Made by a program: the position numbers and the translations under genes
From: Alphaproteobacteria bacterium
GTDB taxonomy: Bacteria; Pseudomonadota; Alphaproteobacteria; DSM-16000; Inquilinaceae
DNA: 64,000 nucleotides
Direction of reading: 5' to 3'
Assembly: GCA_028277405.1 (NCBI GenBank)
Contig: JANQGH010000069.1
Coordinates: 1-64,000 of the forward strand
The notes under the pieces: model-generated
What the model was told of the DNA's origin: nothing
What the model saw: the letters and a program-made list of their open reading frames with translations, nothing else
Database searches by the model: none
Shown: piece after piece, positions 1 to 7,883 of the stretch
Layout: each line of letters starts with the position of its first letter
Position numbering within the stretch: position 1 is the stretch's first letter

Positions 1-2
1 CG

Positions 3-299
3 GAGCTTGCCGAAACACAAGCGGTGTTCGAGTTCGATGACATGCCGTGCACCATCGTCGGCTTTTGGATGCCGGAATACACAAGTGCGGTGAACGTCAC
101 GGGCTGGCACCTGCATTTTCTGTCGGACGACGGCCTGCATGGCGGGCACATCCTGAACTGCAGCGGCGGTCCGCTGGTCGCCGAGTTGGAGCACATGTCC
201 GATTTCCGCATGGCCATCCCGGAAACCGCCGAGTTCCTGAAAGCCGACCTGACCGGCGACCCGACGGCGGTTATCGAAGACGTCGAGCGCGACCACTGA
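3..299 (+). CDS. budA: Acetolactate decarboxylase, C-terminal part (gene begins before the window)
   Basis: This is the C-terminal 98 residues of a protein whose start lies off the left edge; the frame is open from the first full codon. It matches alpha-acetolactate decarboxylase, which converts 2-acetolactate to acetoin using zinc. The segment has the family signature GWHLHFLSDD followed by GGHIL, which supplies the HxH pair (codons at 108-116) and the third histidine (codon at 147) known as the zinc ligands. The stop is followed after 12 bases by the convergent end of a small minus-strand gene. Its upstream partner, expected to be an acetolactate synthase in many genomes, cannot be seen. 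The family call rests on the histidine motif. Confidence 0.85.
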   Translation, partial: ELAETQAVFEFDDMPCTIVGFWMPEYTSAVNVTGWHLHFLSDDGLHGGHILNCSGGPLVAELEHMSDFRMAIPETAEFLKADLTGDPTAVIEDVERDH

Positions 300-311
300 C
301 AGCGTCGGGGA

Positions 312-533
312 TTACGGGCCCTTCGTCGGCGCGCCATACTCCGCGATGAAGTCGTCGAACGCCTTGTGCAGGGACTCGGCGTCGGCGTAGTCGTCCAGCT
401 TTTCGAGCAGAATGACCAGCAGATAGTTGTTGCCCAGGCCATAGCGGTCGTTCAGGGCGCGCAGCTTCGCGTAGGCCGCCTCAGAGAGGGCGGCGTTGAA
501 ACGCTTGGGCAGCGGATACCGTTTCTTGGCCAT
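312..533 (-). CDS. Small basic hypothetical protein (73 aa)
   Basis: I do not recognise a family. The 73-residue product starts with a basic stretch (MAKKRYPLPKRF) followed by predicted helices rich in Ala and Leu. The ATG at 533 is preceded by a strong AAGGAGGG ribosome site about 5 bases upstream, which argues that it is a real gene. It lies 19 bases downstream of the FkbM methyltransferase stop on the same strand, so it is probably the last gene of a three-gene transcript with the methyltransferase and the TPR glycosyltransferase. A ribbon-helix-helix-like DNA-binding role is possible from the size and basic N-terminus, but nothing proves it. Confidence 0.6.
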   Translation of the reverse strand: MAKKRYPLPKRFNAALSEAAYAKLRALNDRYGLGNNYLLVILLEKLDDYADAESLHKAFDDFIAEYGAPTKGP

Positions 534-552
534 CGAGCCCTCCTTCGCTGGC

Positions 553-1377
553 CTATTCCTTCTTCCACCAGTCGTCCGGGCTGGTGATCTCCTTCATGTC
601 GCGGATGTCCGCGCGCCGCTCCTTGGGCACGGCCAGGATGTTGATCGACAGGATGCGCCCAAAGCGGTTGGTCTTGTTGCCGGCGTGGTTGTTCGGGTTG
701 AACAATGGCGGCAGATGCCACCACAGGCGATAATCGGCGTTCTGCAGCAGTCGAATGACCGAAGGCGACTTTTCCTTGCGGTCGTTTTCCAGATAGAGCA
801 CCGGCCGGTGGCGCTTGATCGTCATCTTGGCGCCGGCCAGCACGTCGGCCTCCATGCCCTCGACATCGATCTTCATCAGGTGGACGGCGTCCAGCTTCAG
901 CGAGTCGACGGTCATCAGCGGCACTGTGTCGCCCGCCCCCTCCGTCACCGAGACGCCGCCGTAGTTGCCTGCCTGGGCGTAGTTCGGCGTCGGGATCTTG
1001 GCGGTGCCGTTCGTCCGGCCGACAGCCGCGAAATAGGCCCAGACGTTCGGGATCTCGTTCTGCGCCAGGTTGCAGCACAGCACCTGGAAGACCAGGCGCT
1101 GAGGTTCGAAGGTGTAGACGCGCCCGGTCGGCCCCACCGCCTCGGCCAGGCGCAACGTGTGCACGCCAATGTTGGCGCCGATGTCGAGCGCCGTTTCGCC
1201 CGGCTTGACCAGTTGGGCCAGCGCGTCGCCCAGCAGATAGTCGCACTCGCCATACTCGGTCAGCGCGGTGCCGATGAAGACATCGTTGCGGAAATAGCGC
1301 ATCAGCCCGTGGCGGGTGTGGCGCAGCGTGGTCAGATCGCCGCTCAGCAGCGACGACGAGGGGACGGCATGGGACAC
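553..1377 (-). CDS. FkbM family SAM-dependent methyltransferase
   Basis: A 274-residue class I methyltransferase of the FkbM type, a family that O-methylates sugars or polyketide-like hydroxyls. The SAM-binding motif I is ALDIGANIGVHT around residue 65, with the acidic motif II at YTFEPQ. The typical FkbM motif MKIDVEGMEADVL follows near residues 167-179. The start is GTG at 1377, ten bases after the stop of the upstream glycosyltransferase gene, with AGGAAG just before that stop. Tight spacing implies translational coupling. The pairing with a TPR glycosyltransferase suggests decoration of a surface glycan or glycoprotein; that role is inference. A later ATG (residue 26) is possible but would leave a gap. 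Confidence 0.85.
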   Translation of the reverse strand: MSHAVPSSSLLSGDLTTLRHTRHGLMRYFRNDVFIGTALTEYGECDYLLGDALAQLVKPGETALDIGANIGVHTLRLAEAVGPTGRVYTFEPQRLVFQVLCCNLAQNEIPNVWAYFAAVGRTNGTAKIPTPNYAQAGNYGGVSVTEGAGDTVPLMTVDSLKLDAVHLMKIDVEGMEADVLAGAKMTIKRHRPVLYLENDRKEKSPSVIRLLQNADYRLWWHLPPLFNPNNHAGNKTNRFGRILSINILAVPKERRADIRDMKEITSPDDWWKKE

Positions 1378-1387
1378 GGGCTTTTGC

Positions 1388-3022
1388 TCACTGCTTCCTT
1401 CTTGGTGGCCGCCATTCCTGAAGCCAGGCCTCGAGAGCCTTCGAAACCGTGGCGATCAGCGGCTGCCAGGCCCCGACCTCTTCCAGGCGGAACAGGCGCA
1501 GGCTGGGATACCATGGCATCGTATCGCCGTTCGCTCCCCAGCGCCAATCGGCATAGCGCTGCAACAGCACCCAGGCCGGAAGGCCCATGGCGCCGGCGAG
1601 ATGGGCCGTGGCGGTGTCCGTGGTGATGATCAGGTCCATGGCCGTCAGGTTGGCCGCGGCGTCACCGAAATCCTTCATGGCGCCGGACAGCTTCTGGCTG
1701 ATGGTATCGCCGAACGGCACGTCGGACAGTTCGGCGTTCACGTCGGCCTCGAACTGCAGGCTGAACCAGCGGGCCGCAGCGCCGGTCTCGATCAGGGGCG
1801 CGAGCAAGGGCGTCGGCACCCGCTTGAAGGCAGCGCCCGAACCGGTCGGGCTGCAGCCCCAGGCCAGGCCGATGCGCGGTGTCTTGCCGGCGCGCGGCAG
1901 GCCCTTGTGCGGCGGCGCGCCGAGGTAGGGCTTGTCCATACCAGCGCGCTCCAGCCGTGGATCGACATATTGCGCCAGGCTCATCACCGGTACGCGCTGA
2001 TCATGCTTCGGCGTCGGGCCGCCGGGGTCGAACGCGACCACGGCGTCGACGCAGTCCATGCGCGACAACAGCGGGATCAAGGGCTTGCGGCAGCCGACAA
2101 CCAGCTGGCCGCCCAGTTCCTTGACCGCCGGCAGGTAGCGCGCGAACTGGATGAAGTCGCCGAAACCCTGCTCGCCATAGACAAACAGCGTCTCGCCCGG
2201 ATAGGGGGCGCCGTGCCACATCGGCGTCGGCTGATCATGGCGCTTGCGCTGATCCCCTAGCGCCATGCGGCCCTCGTAAAGCGGCCAGGCCAGTTCGGGC
2301 AGGCCGGCGGTCAACAGCGCCAGCCCCCAGCTCGCCATGATGCGCGGATTACGCGGTGACAGCCCCAGCGCCTTTCGAAACGCGGGCCAGGCCTGGTCGT
2401 AGTCGCAGAGGAACACGTAAGCGAGCGCCAGGTTGAACCAGGCGGTCGCATCGTCCGGCTTCTCAACCGTCGAAATCTTCAGCGGTTCCACCGCCTCCGG
2501 CGCGCGTTGGGCCGTCACCAGCGTCAAGCCATAGGTCATGGTGAGCGGCTGGCGCCGATTTGCCTCAACGGACCAGCCCGCCTCGACCATCGCCTCGGCC
2601 GCTGCAAGCCGCCGGCGTTCGGACAGCGCGTTGGTTACTTGGGCCAGATCAGCGAGATCACGGTCGTCGAGTTGACGCGCAGCGAGGCTGGCCAGTTCAT
2701 CGAGATCAGCCGGCTGGCCGATCCGACCGGCCACATAACCCGCCAAGTCGACCAGCAGTCCGCTGCCGCGCTTGGCCCGGACCTTCAGCGCAATCTCCTG
2801 GGCGCCGTCGCCCGGCGCGCCGACCAGCCAGTCGGCGATTGCCATGGCAACGGCCGCCGGTACGCCCAACGCCACGGACGGCTGCGCCGGCCTGACTTCC
2901 GGTTGCGGCATTTCGGTTAGCAATCCTGGACCGGCGATGGCGCTGTCTCCCGGATAACGAGCCCGGGGGCGTGGGATCGCCCCCGGCGGCACCGACTCTG
3001 CGCAAGATGGCGAGGCCGTCAA
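1388..3022 (-). CDS. TPR-containing glycosyltransferase-like protein
   Basis: A long protein (544 residues from the first ATG) with helical N-terminal repeats. At least two recognisable TPR units lie in the middle, around residues 175-250, in segments such as AWFNLALAYVFL. The C-terminal half resembles the GT-B fold glycosyltransferases that follow TPRs in many alphaproteobacteria: GEQGFGDFIQFARYLP, then a Rossmann half ending in DTATAHLAGAMG, the usual nucleotide-sugar-binding region of the GT9/GT41-like group. The first 37 residues look non-native, and ATG at 2911 (MPQPEV) is an alternative start with AGGA about 12 bases upstream. It is first in an apparent operon with FkbM and a 73-aa protein. 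The substrate is unknown. Confidence 0.8.
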   Translation of the reverse strand: MTASPSCAESVPPGAIPRPRARYPGDSAIAGPGLLTEMPQPEVRPAQPSVALGVPAAVAMAIADWLVGAPGDGAQEIALKVRAKRGSGLLVDLAGYVAGRIGQPADLDELASLAARQLDDRDLADLAQVTNALSERRRLAAAEAMVEAGWSVEANRRQPLTMTYGLTLVTAQRAPEAVEPLKISTVEKPDDATAWFNLALAYVFLCDYDQAWPAFRKALGLSPRNPRIMASWGLALLTAGLPELAWPLYEGRMALGDQRKRHDQPTPMWHGAPYPGETLFVYGEQGFGDFIQFARYLPAVKELGGQLVVGCRKPLIPLLSRMDCVDAVVAFDPGGPTPKHDQRVPVMSLAQYVDPRLERAGMDKPYLGAPPHKGLPRAGKTPRIGLAWGCSPTGSGAAFKRVPTPLLAPLIETGAAARWFSLQFEADVNAELSDVPFGDTISQKLSGAMKDFGDAAANLTAMDLIITTDTATAHLAGAMGLPAWVLLQRYADWRWGANGDTMPWYPSLRLFRLEEVGAWQPLIATVSKALEAWLQEWRPPRRKQ

Positions 3023-3148
3023 GCCGGCTCGACCAAAACGGCACCGCGATTAATGGTGTTTCGCAGGTCTAACCCGCGCCGCCGCCCATGCAGTCACCCC
3101 TCAAACCGTGCTAGATCGCCTCGACGATCGGCGCTGATGAGGATCAAC

Positions 3149-3760
3149 ATGTCGGTGATATCCACGCTGGACGAGTTGGAGGCGATCTACGGCCATCCGG
3201 TCGAAGCCGCGACCGCCAAGGAGGTCGACCGGATCACGCCGCACTATCGCGCCTTCATCGAGGCGGCGCCCTTCGCCGTGCTGGCCACCGCCGGCCCCGA
3301 AGGCTTGGACTGCTCGCCACGCGGCGACGGGCCGGGCTTTGTCCGGATCGCCGACGAGCGGACCCTGATGATGCCCGACCGGCGCGGCAACAACCGTGTC
3401 GATTCGCTGCGCAACATCATTCGCGACCCGCGCGTGGCGGTCCTGTTCATGGTGCCGGGCGTGGGCAATACCATCCGGGTGAACGGCCACGCGCATCTGA
3501 GCGCCGAGCCCGACCTGCTGGCGTCGTTCGCGGTCAACGGCAAGGCGCCGCGCAGCGTCATCGTGATCACGACGGAGGCGGTCTATTTCCAATGCGCCCG
3601 CGCGATCGTGCGATCCGATCTGTGGAACCCGGCTGGCCATGTCGACGCGCGCTCCCTGCCGACACCGGGGCAGATCCTGGCGGACCTCAGCGACAACCGG
3701 GTCGGCGGCGAACGCTATGATCGGGAGTGGCCGGAACGGGCGCGACGCACTCTCTGGTAG
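3149..3760 (+). CDS. Pyridoxamine 5'-phosphate oxidase-like FMN-binding protein
   Basis: A 203-residue split-barrel flavoprotein of the PPOX superfamily. Visible family features include the N-terminal helix ITPHYRAFIEAAPF, a central barrel strand FAVLATAGPEGLDCSPRG, the FMN-phosphate contact DRRGNNRVDSLRNI and the later strand GNTIRVNGHAHLS. It resembles the MSMEG_1061-type FMN-dependent subgroup rather than true PdxH. ATG 3149 was preferred over upstream starts because GAGGA ends 5 bases before it; ATG 3137 is the alternative. It lies alone between two minus-strand genes. The substrate is not predictable from sequence. Confidence 0.85.
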   Translation: MSVISTLDELEAIYGHPVEAATAKEVDRITPHYRAFIEAAPFAVLATAGPEGLDCSPRGDGPGFVRIADERTLMMPDRRGNNRVDSLRNIIRDPRVAVLFMVPGVGNTIRVNGHAHLSAEPDLLASFAVNGKAPRSVIVITTEAVYFQCARAIVRSDLWNPAGHVDARSLPTPGQILADLSDNRVGGERYDREWPERARRTLW

Positions 3761-3769
3761 GGATGCTGG

Positions 3770-4504
3770 TCAATCGGCGTCGCGACGAAGGGTGATCGTC
3801 GGCTGCCACCGACCGACGATCTCGGTGTCGTCGACGAGGACGCCCGCAACGTCGAACGACACGTCGTCCCGGTCGAAAAACCATGGCTGGGCGGAAAACA
3901 AGCCGTTCGGCAGCCGCTTGACCGTGGCGGTTCGGCCATCGGGCAGCCTGAACGTGCGCTGTGATTCCGAACCGACACCGATGACGTAAAGGCTGAGGCT
4001 GTCGAACAGCCGGAGGCATGTCAGGGCCGTCTCGGCATGGTCGGCGCGGTAAGACGGGTCGAGCGCGAGCCAGTCGCTCAGCCACCGCGCGCGCTCCGTT
4101 TGCCGTTCGGCCGCCCAGGCTCGACCGATCGGGCGCTCGGCCCCATCCTTCAACGTCGCGAGATAGGCGAAATGGCCGGCGACGGTCCAGCCCGACAGGA
4201 TGCCGAAGCCCTGGGCACGCGCGACCGAGCGTCCCCATATCGCCAGCGCCTCGTCGACCGTCATTTCATCGAACGTGCGGGGCCGGTTGCGCGTGGGGTC
4301 GATCTCGATCGCCAGGTCCCGCTCCTGCCAGCCGTCATCATGGTGGTCGATCGCACACAGCACCTCCGACTTGACCACATCGGGCAGGCCGGACAACAGG
4401 ATCGACCGCTCCGCCAGATCGAAGGACAGCCGCGCGTGGTCGACCTGCCGGACAACGCCCCAGCGTTGAACGTCGCCATGCCGGTCCAACGCCACCTTGA
4501 TCAT
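3770..4504 (-). CDS. DUF3891 family protein
   Basis: A 244-residue protein with the DUF3891 pattern: an N-terminal QVDHARLSFDLAE segment, the histidine-rich AIDHHDDGW motif, and a downstream acidic/aromatic stretch around FDEMTVDEAL. The HHDDGW cluster is reminiscent of HD-type metal-binding proteins, but no activity is established for the family. The start is well supported by AGGAAGGG five bases before ATG 4504. The gene ends convergently 9 bases from the PPOX gene. No operon partner is visible. Confidence 0.75.
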   Translation of the reverse strand: MIKVALDRHGDVQRWGVVRQVDHARLSFDLAERSILLSGLPDVVKSEVLCAIDHHDDGWQERDLAIEIDPTRNRPRTFDEMTVDEALAIWGRSVARAQGFGILSGWTVAGHFAYLATLKDGAERPIGRAWAAERQTERARWLSDWLALDPSYRADHAETALTCLRLFDSLSLYVIGVGSESQRTFRLPDGRTATVKRLPNGLFSAQPWFFDRDDVSFDVAGVLVDDTEIVGRWQPTITLRRDAD

Positions 4505-4654
4505 GCGGGCCCTTCCTGCTGCCTCGATCCGCCATGATTGTCGCTCCGAATGCCGGCGCGCGACTGTTTCATTGCATAAATCCGTGTCATGCGCTCAAAG
4601 TAGCGCGCATCGCCCACCCCGACAGCTAGAAACGTCGCCAAATCGCGACGACTA

Positions 4655-4660
4655 AGGAGG
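4655..4660 (+). promoter_or_regulatory. Shine-Dalgarno fixing a TTG start
   Basis: A perfect AGGAGG lies five bases before the TTG at 4666. There is no in-frame ATG or GTG nearby at the N-terminus, so this site decides the start of the ICMT-like gene. Confidence 0.7.
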
Positions 4661-4665
4661 CTTGA

Positions 4666-5187
4666 TTGGCCGTCCTGATTTTCTTTGCCGTCGCCATCGC
4701 GGCGCGGCTGGGCACTTTGGCTTGGTCGAAGCGCAACGAGGCGAGGCTTCGCCGTGACGGCGCGGTCGAGCACGGTGCCGGCGTCTCCCGTCTACTGGCG
4801 ATCTGGCATACCGCGATCTACCTAGGCGCCTTACTGGAGGCCTATCTGCGGGGCGTCTTTTCGGCCCCTGGCATCAGCATCCTGGGATTGGCCGTCTATC
4901 TGGTCGGGCTGATCGGCCTGGTGCTGGCCATCCGCGGACTTGGGTCCGTCTGGACCGTGAAGATTATGATCGCGCCGGATCATCGCAGGGTTTCGAGTGG
5001 CATCTATCGCTGGATGCGCCACCCGAACTACGTGCTCGGCATCGTCCCGGAGCTGGTCGGTCTGGTCATTGTCGCCCACGCCTTCTGGACGGCGGTGATC
5101 GGCCTGCCGGTCTACGCCGTGTTGCTGGTCTTGCGCATTCGGCAAGAGGAACGGGCGATGCGGGCAATCAAACCCGATCGCTCGTGA
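4666..5187 (+). CDS. Isoprenylcysteine carboxyl methyltransferase (ICMT) family membrane protein
   Basis: A 173-residue integral membrane protein with about five hydrophobic segments. The C-terminal half has the ICMT/phospholipid-methyltransferase signature: GIYRWMRHPNYVLGI (the conserved RHPxY that contacts SAM), then a hydrophobic helix and the closing RIRQEERAM, where Glu-Glu is conserved. Bacterial relatives methylate lipid or small-molecule carboxyl/amino groups, and the substrate here is unknown. The start is TTG with a perfect AGGAGG. It is followed after 60 bases by a DUF4396 membrane protein on the same strand. Confidence 0.8.
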   Translation: MAVLIFFAVAIAARLGTLAWSKRNEARLRRDGAVEHGAGVSRLLAIWHTAIYLGALLEAYLRGVFSAPGISILGLAVYLVGLIGLVLAIRGLGSVWTVKIMIAPDHRRVSSGIYRWMRHPNYVLGIVPELVGLVIVAHAFWTAVIGLPVYAVLLVLRIRQEERAMRAIKPDRS

Positions 5188-5247
5188 TAAGCGATTCTCG
5201 CCAGAGTGTGCTAACCTTGACGAGACTCAGCTAGCGGAGGCTCTACC

Positions 5248-6081
5248 ATGCTCGCGGGCGCGCTGATCGTCTGGTTTGTCCTGACCGGACTGTCCGTCCT
5301 CTTTGTCGTCTACGATTCCGTCACCAACGGCGTCACCAGTTGGGTGCAGCGCGCAGCCTGGATCCTGGTCACAATCTACACCGGGCCGATCGGCGCCTTT
5401 GTCTACCTGCTGACCTGTCGCCGCCCCTTCCCCGGCGGCCATGACGCGTTCACCCGGCCGATATGGAAGCAGGCGATGAACAGCGAGATGCACTGTGTCG
5501 CCGGCGATGCCACGGGCATCATGATCGCCGCCGCGATCGTTCCCGTCTTGGGCCTGGCCAATGGCTGGGATGCGGTGTTGGAGTATATCGCCGGCTTCGC
5601 CGTGGGGCTGTTCATCTTCCAGGCGTTGATGATGCGCGGCATGTATGACGGCAATTACTGGCGCGCGGTGCGCAAGACCTTCTTCGCCGAAACCGTGTCG
5701 ATGAATCTGGTGATGACCGGCATGTTGCCGACCATGATCATCCTGGCCGACGCGATCCCGAGCTCCGAAAGCCCGCTGAACGCCGCGTTCTGGTTCCGCA
5801 TGGGCATCGCCACCATCGTCGGCGGCATCTTCACCTATCCCATCAACTACTGGCTGGTGAAAAACCATCTGAAACATGGCTGCATGACCCTGCCCGGCAC
5901 CGACGGCCCGGCCCATGGCCTGGGACACCGGTCGCCGGAGGCCGAGGGCGAACAGGGCGGGATGCAGATGGGCGAACTGTCCTTCGGTGCGGCAACCGCA
6001 TGGATCGCCGGGACCTGTGTCCTCCTTCTGCTGGTGATGTGGCTGACCAGCCTGGTCGTGCCGATCAGCTTCGGGGGTTAG
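5248..6081 (+). CDS. DUF4396 domain membrane protein
   Basis: A 277-residue multi-spanning membrane protein. Hydrophobic segments are evident at residues 1-25, 37-55, 85-120, 140-165, 180-200 and 245-270. The central block with MRGMYDGNYWRAVRKTFFAE and the following SMNLVMTGMLP is characteristic of DUF4396, a family of unknown function often found near copper or heavy-metal genes. A loop with HGCMTLPGTDGPAHGLGH contains several His/Met/Cys residues that could bind metal, which is inference. The start has GGAGG 7 bases upstream. No metal-resistance genes are adjacent here. Confidence 0.75.
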   Translation: MLAGALIVWFVLTGLSVLFVVYDSVTNGVTSWVQRAAWILVTIYTGPIGAFVYLLTCRRPFPGGHDAFTRPIWKQAMNSEMHCVAGDATGIMIAAAIVPVLGLANGWDAVLEYIAGFAVGLFIFQALMMRGMYDGNYWRAVRKTFFAETVSMNLVMTGMLPTMIILADAIPSSESPLNAAFWFRMGIATIVGGIFTYPINYWLVKNHLKHGCMTLPGTDGPAHGLGHRSPEAEGEQGGMQMGELSFGAATAWIAGTCVLLLLVMWLTSLVVPISFGG

Positions 6082-6161
6082 CGAACGGGACTTGGCGTTT
6101 CGAGACTGAGACACCAAAGGTCGCCAGAAAGTGCAGTTAACCGCCGGGCCACAGAAGCGAG

Positions 6162-6206
6162 ATGTTCACGATGACGACGACAACGACCGCTTCGAGCCCT
6201 CTTTGA
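6162..6206 (+). other. Possible threonine-rich minicistron
   Basis: A 14-codon frame starting at ATG 6162 encodes MFTMTTTTTASSPL, with five consecutive Thr codons, and ends 100 bases before the AraC gene. GCGAG precedes the start but is a weak ribosome site. It looks superficially like an attenuator leader peptide, but no alternative hairpins or threonine genes support this, so it may be chance. Confidence 0.15.
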
Positions 6207-6305
6207 CCGATGCGCAAGACTTACCAACGTCCGCTTTCGGAGCCTGAGCCCAACGTCGATTCAGCAATACCTGCACAACTCGTCTGTACTATTGGAGTTG
6301 GGAAG

Positions 6306-7181
6306 ATGTTGAAGAGGCAAGATAAATTGCAGAAAAAACGGCCGTTCGCCAGTTACGAGGAAAGGCTCAATCGGGTGCTTTCCTACATTTATGAGAATCT
6401 GGATGAGGATCTAAATCTCGATCTGCTTGCCGAAGTGGCATGCATGTCTCGCTATCATTGGCACCGTGTTTTCTGTGCGATGACCGGAGAAACGCTGTCT
6501 GGTGTCATCCGGAGATTGCGCCTTCACCAGGCCGCCAACGCGCTTGTAGAAACTGATGCGCCTATTCGCGATATCGTAGCACAGGTTGGCTATCAAAACC
6601 TGTCCAGCTTTTCCCGCATTTTTAAACGCGTACACGGTCTATCCCCCAACGAATACCGTCAAAACGGCAAGACGATAAACGCCTTCTCAGGCAGCCCTCC
6701 AAAGGGAAAGAACATGTATCCAGTGACCATCAGGGAAATGAGCGATATCCGTGCGGCGGGTGTTCTGCACACAGGCCCGTACCGCAAGATCGGCGGCGCA
6801 TTTAATAAGCTTGGCGGAGTGTTGACGGCAAACTCTCTTATGCAAGACGTAAGCGAGTTGTTTGTGATCTATCATGACCCTCCGCAGTCCAAACCGGATG
6901 AGGAACTTCAGTCGCATGTTGCAGTATCCACACTGAACAGTTTTCCCGCCGGACTACAGGGCCTTGATTACTTCGATGTCCGTGGGGGGAGGTATGCCGT
7001 TCTTGAGCACAAAGGGCCTTATCAGACGCTGAAGGCGGCCTACGACTGGCTTTATGGTCACTGGTTACCAGACTCCGGAATGGAACCGAGAGATGCTCCG
7101 CCGCTGGAAGTGTATGTCAACGATCCAAGAAAAACGCCTTCGGCCAACCTCAGGACCGATATTCGCCTGCCTTTGCAATAG
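6306..7181 (+). CDS. AraC family transcriptional regulator with GyrI-like effector domain
   Basis: A 291-residue regulator. The N-terminal AraC DNA-binding domain (about residues 15-115) has the first helix-turn-helix at LNLDLLAEVACMSRYHWHRV and the second at IRDIVAQVGYQNLSSFSRIF, ending in the signature HGLSPNEYR. The C-terminal half (about 140-291) matches the GyrI/SbmC-like small-molecule-binding domain, with VTIREMSDIRAAGVLHTGPY and the paired half GGRYAVLEHKGPYQTL. Such Rob/SoxS-like fusions sense hydrophobic compounds and drive efflux. ATG 6306 follows GGGAAG; an upstream ATG at 6210 would add 32 unlikely residues. The gene is clearly richer in A+T than its neighbours and stands alone, consistent with recent acquisition. 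Confidence 0.85.
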   Translation: MLKRQDKLQKKRPFASYEERLNRVLSYIYENLDEDLNLDLLAEVACMSRYHWHRVFCAMTGETLSGVIRRLRLHQAANALVETDAPIRDIVAQVGYQNLSSFSRIFKRVHGLSPNEYRQNGKTINAFSGSPPKGKNMYPVTIREMSDIRAAGVLHTGPYRKIGGAFNKLGGVLTANSLMQDVSELFVIYHDPPQSKPDEELQSHVAVSTLNSFPAGLQGLDYFDVRGGRYAVLEHKGPYQTLKAAYDWLYGHWLPDSGMEPRDAPPLEVYVNDPRKTPSANLRTDIRLPLQ

Positions 7182-7331
7182 GCTATCAACGCAGAGTGTA
7201 AGTTGACCTGAGCAACAAACTGATTTTCAGCGCACTGGCTCAAGCAGCCATTAAAACGATCGCCGGGAATGGCATCAAAGTCCGCATATCAGACCTATGC
7301 GCTTGATGCGCCGATAAAGGATGGAGGGCGT

Positions 7332-7356
7332 GGCCGACGGTCCAGGCCGGTCGGCC
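7332..7356 (-). terminator. Possible hairpin downstream of the VOC gene
   Basis: The arms GGCCGAC (7332-7338) and GTCGGCC (7350-7356) form a 7-bp stem with an 11-base loop, about 30 bases beyond the stop of the minus-strand VOC gene. No T tract follows on that strand, so an intrinsic terminator is only tentative. Confidence 0.25.
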
Positions 7357-7386
7357 CAATCGAGATTAGGCGATGAATTCCGGCTT

Positions 7387-7815
7387 CTAAGGCGACTGCA
7401 CGGCTTCGGCATTGTATTGACCCAGGAACTCTTCGCTCGGCGGTATCGGCGTGATCACGTCGATCAGCACGCCGTTGGGGTCTCGGGTGATGAAGTGGCG
7501 TTGGCCGAAGGGTTCGTCACGCAGGGCCAGCAGGATGGGCAATCCCGCGCTTGTGGCGCGCTCGAATTCCGCATCCACGTCCTCGACCTCGAAATTGATC
7601 AGGAGGCCCGAGACGCGCCCGCGCCCGCTTTCCGGAACCGTCGCGTGATCGCCCCGCAGAACGGCGATGTTGACCTTCGGGTCTTCGCTTGACTGCAGAT
7701 GGACGTACCAGTCGCTCTCAAAGCTGGGCGCGAAGCGGAAATGGTCGCGATAGAACCTGGCGGTGCCGGTCACGTCATCGGTCATGATCACAGGATAGAA
7801 CTGGGTGCATTTCAT
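7387..7815 (-). CDS. VOC family (glyoxalase/bleomycin-resistance fold) protein
   Basis: A 142-residue single-copy VOC protein with paired beta-alpha-beta-beta-beta modules. The N-terminal module runs from [22 protein letters not shown]. The C-terminal module ends in [20 protein letters not shown], where His and Glu/Asp positions usually bind metal. The start at 7815 is fixed by AGGAGG eight bases upstream; an upstream ATG at 7836 lies before that site and is less likely. It is divergent from a TetR regulator, with two copies of a dyad between them, so it is probably the target of that repressor. A role in binding or detoxifying a small molecule is inference. Confidence 0.85.
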   Translation of the reverse strand: MKCTQFYPVIMTDDVTGTARFYRDHFRFAPSFESDWYVHLQSSEDPKVNIAVLRGDHATVPESGRGRVSGLLINFEVEDVDAEFERATSAGLPILLALRDEPFGQRHFITRDPNGVLIDVITPIPPSEEFLGQYNAEAVQSP

Positions 7816-7838
7816 GGCTTTCGCCTCCTTGCTCATTT

Positions 7839-7855
7839 ACATACACTCTGCATGA
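7839..7855. promoter_or_regulatory. Degenerate second copy of the TetR-type operator
   Basis: The 17-mer here aligns with the perfect dyad at 7867-7883 at 13 of 17 positions and lies exactly 28 bp from it. It sits just upstream of the VOC start, where a repressor would block minus-strand transcription. Confidence 0.5.
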
Positions 7856-7866
7856 GAATGTCATAA

Positions 7867-7883
7867 ACATACAGGCTGTATGT
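7867..7883. promoter_or_regulatory. Perfect 8-1-8 inverted repeat, likely TetR operator
   Basis: ACATACAG-G-CTGTATGT is a perfect palindrome with a one-base centre. It touches the ATG of the TetR gene (7884) and lies in the divergent interval with the VOC gene. Position and symmetry fit an autoregulatory TetR operator. Confidence 0.65.
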
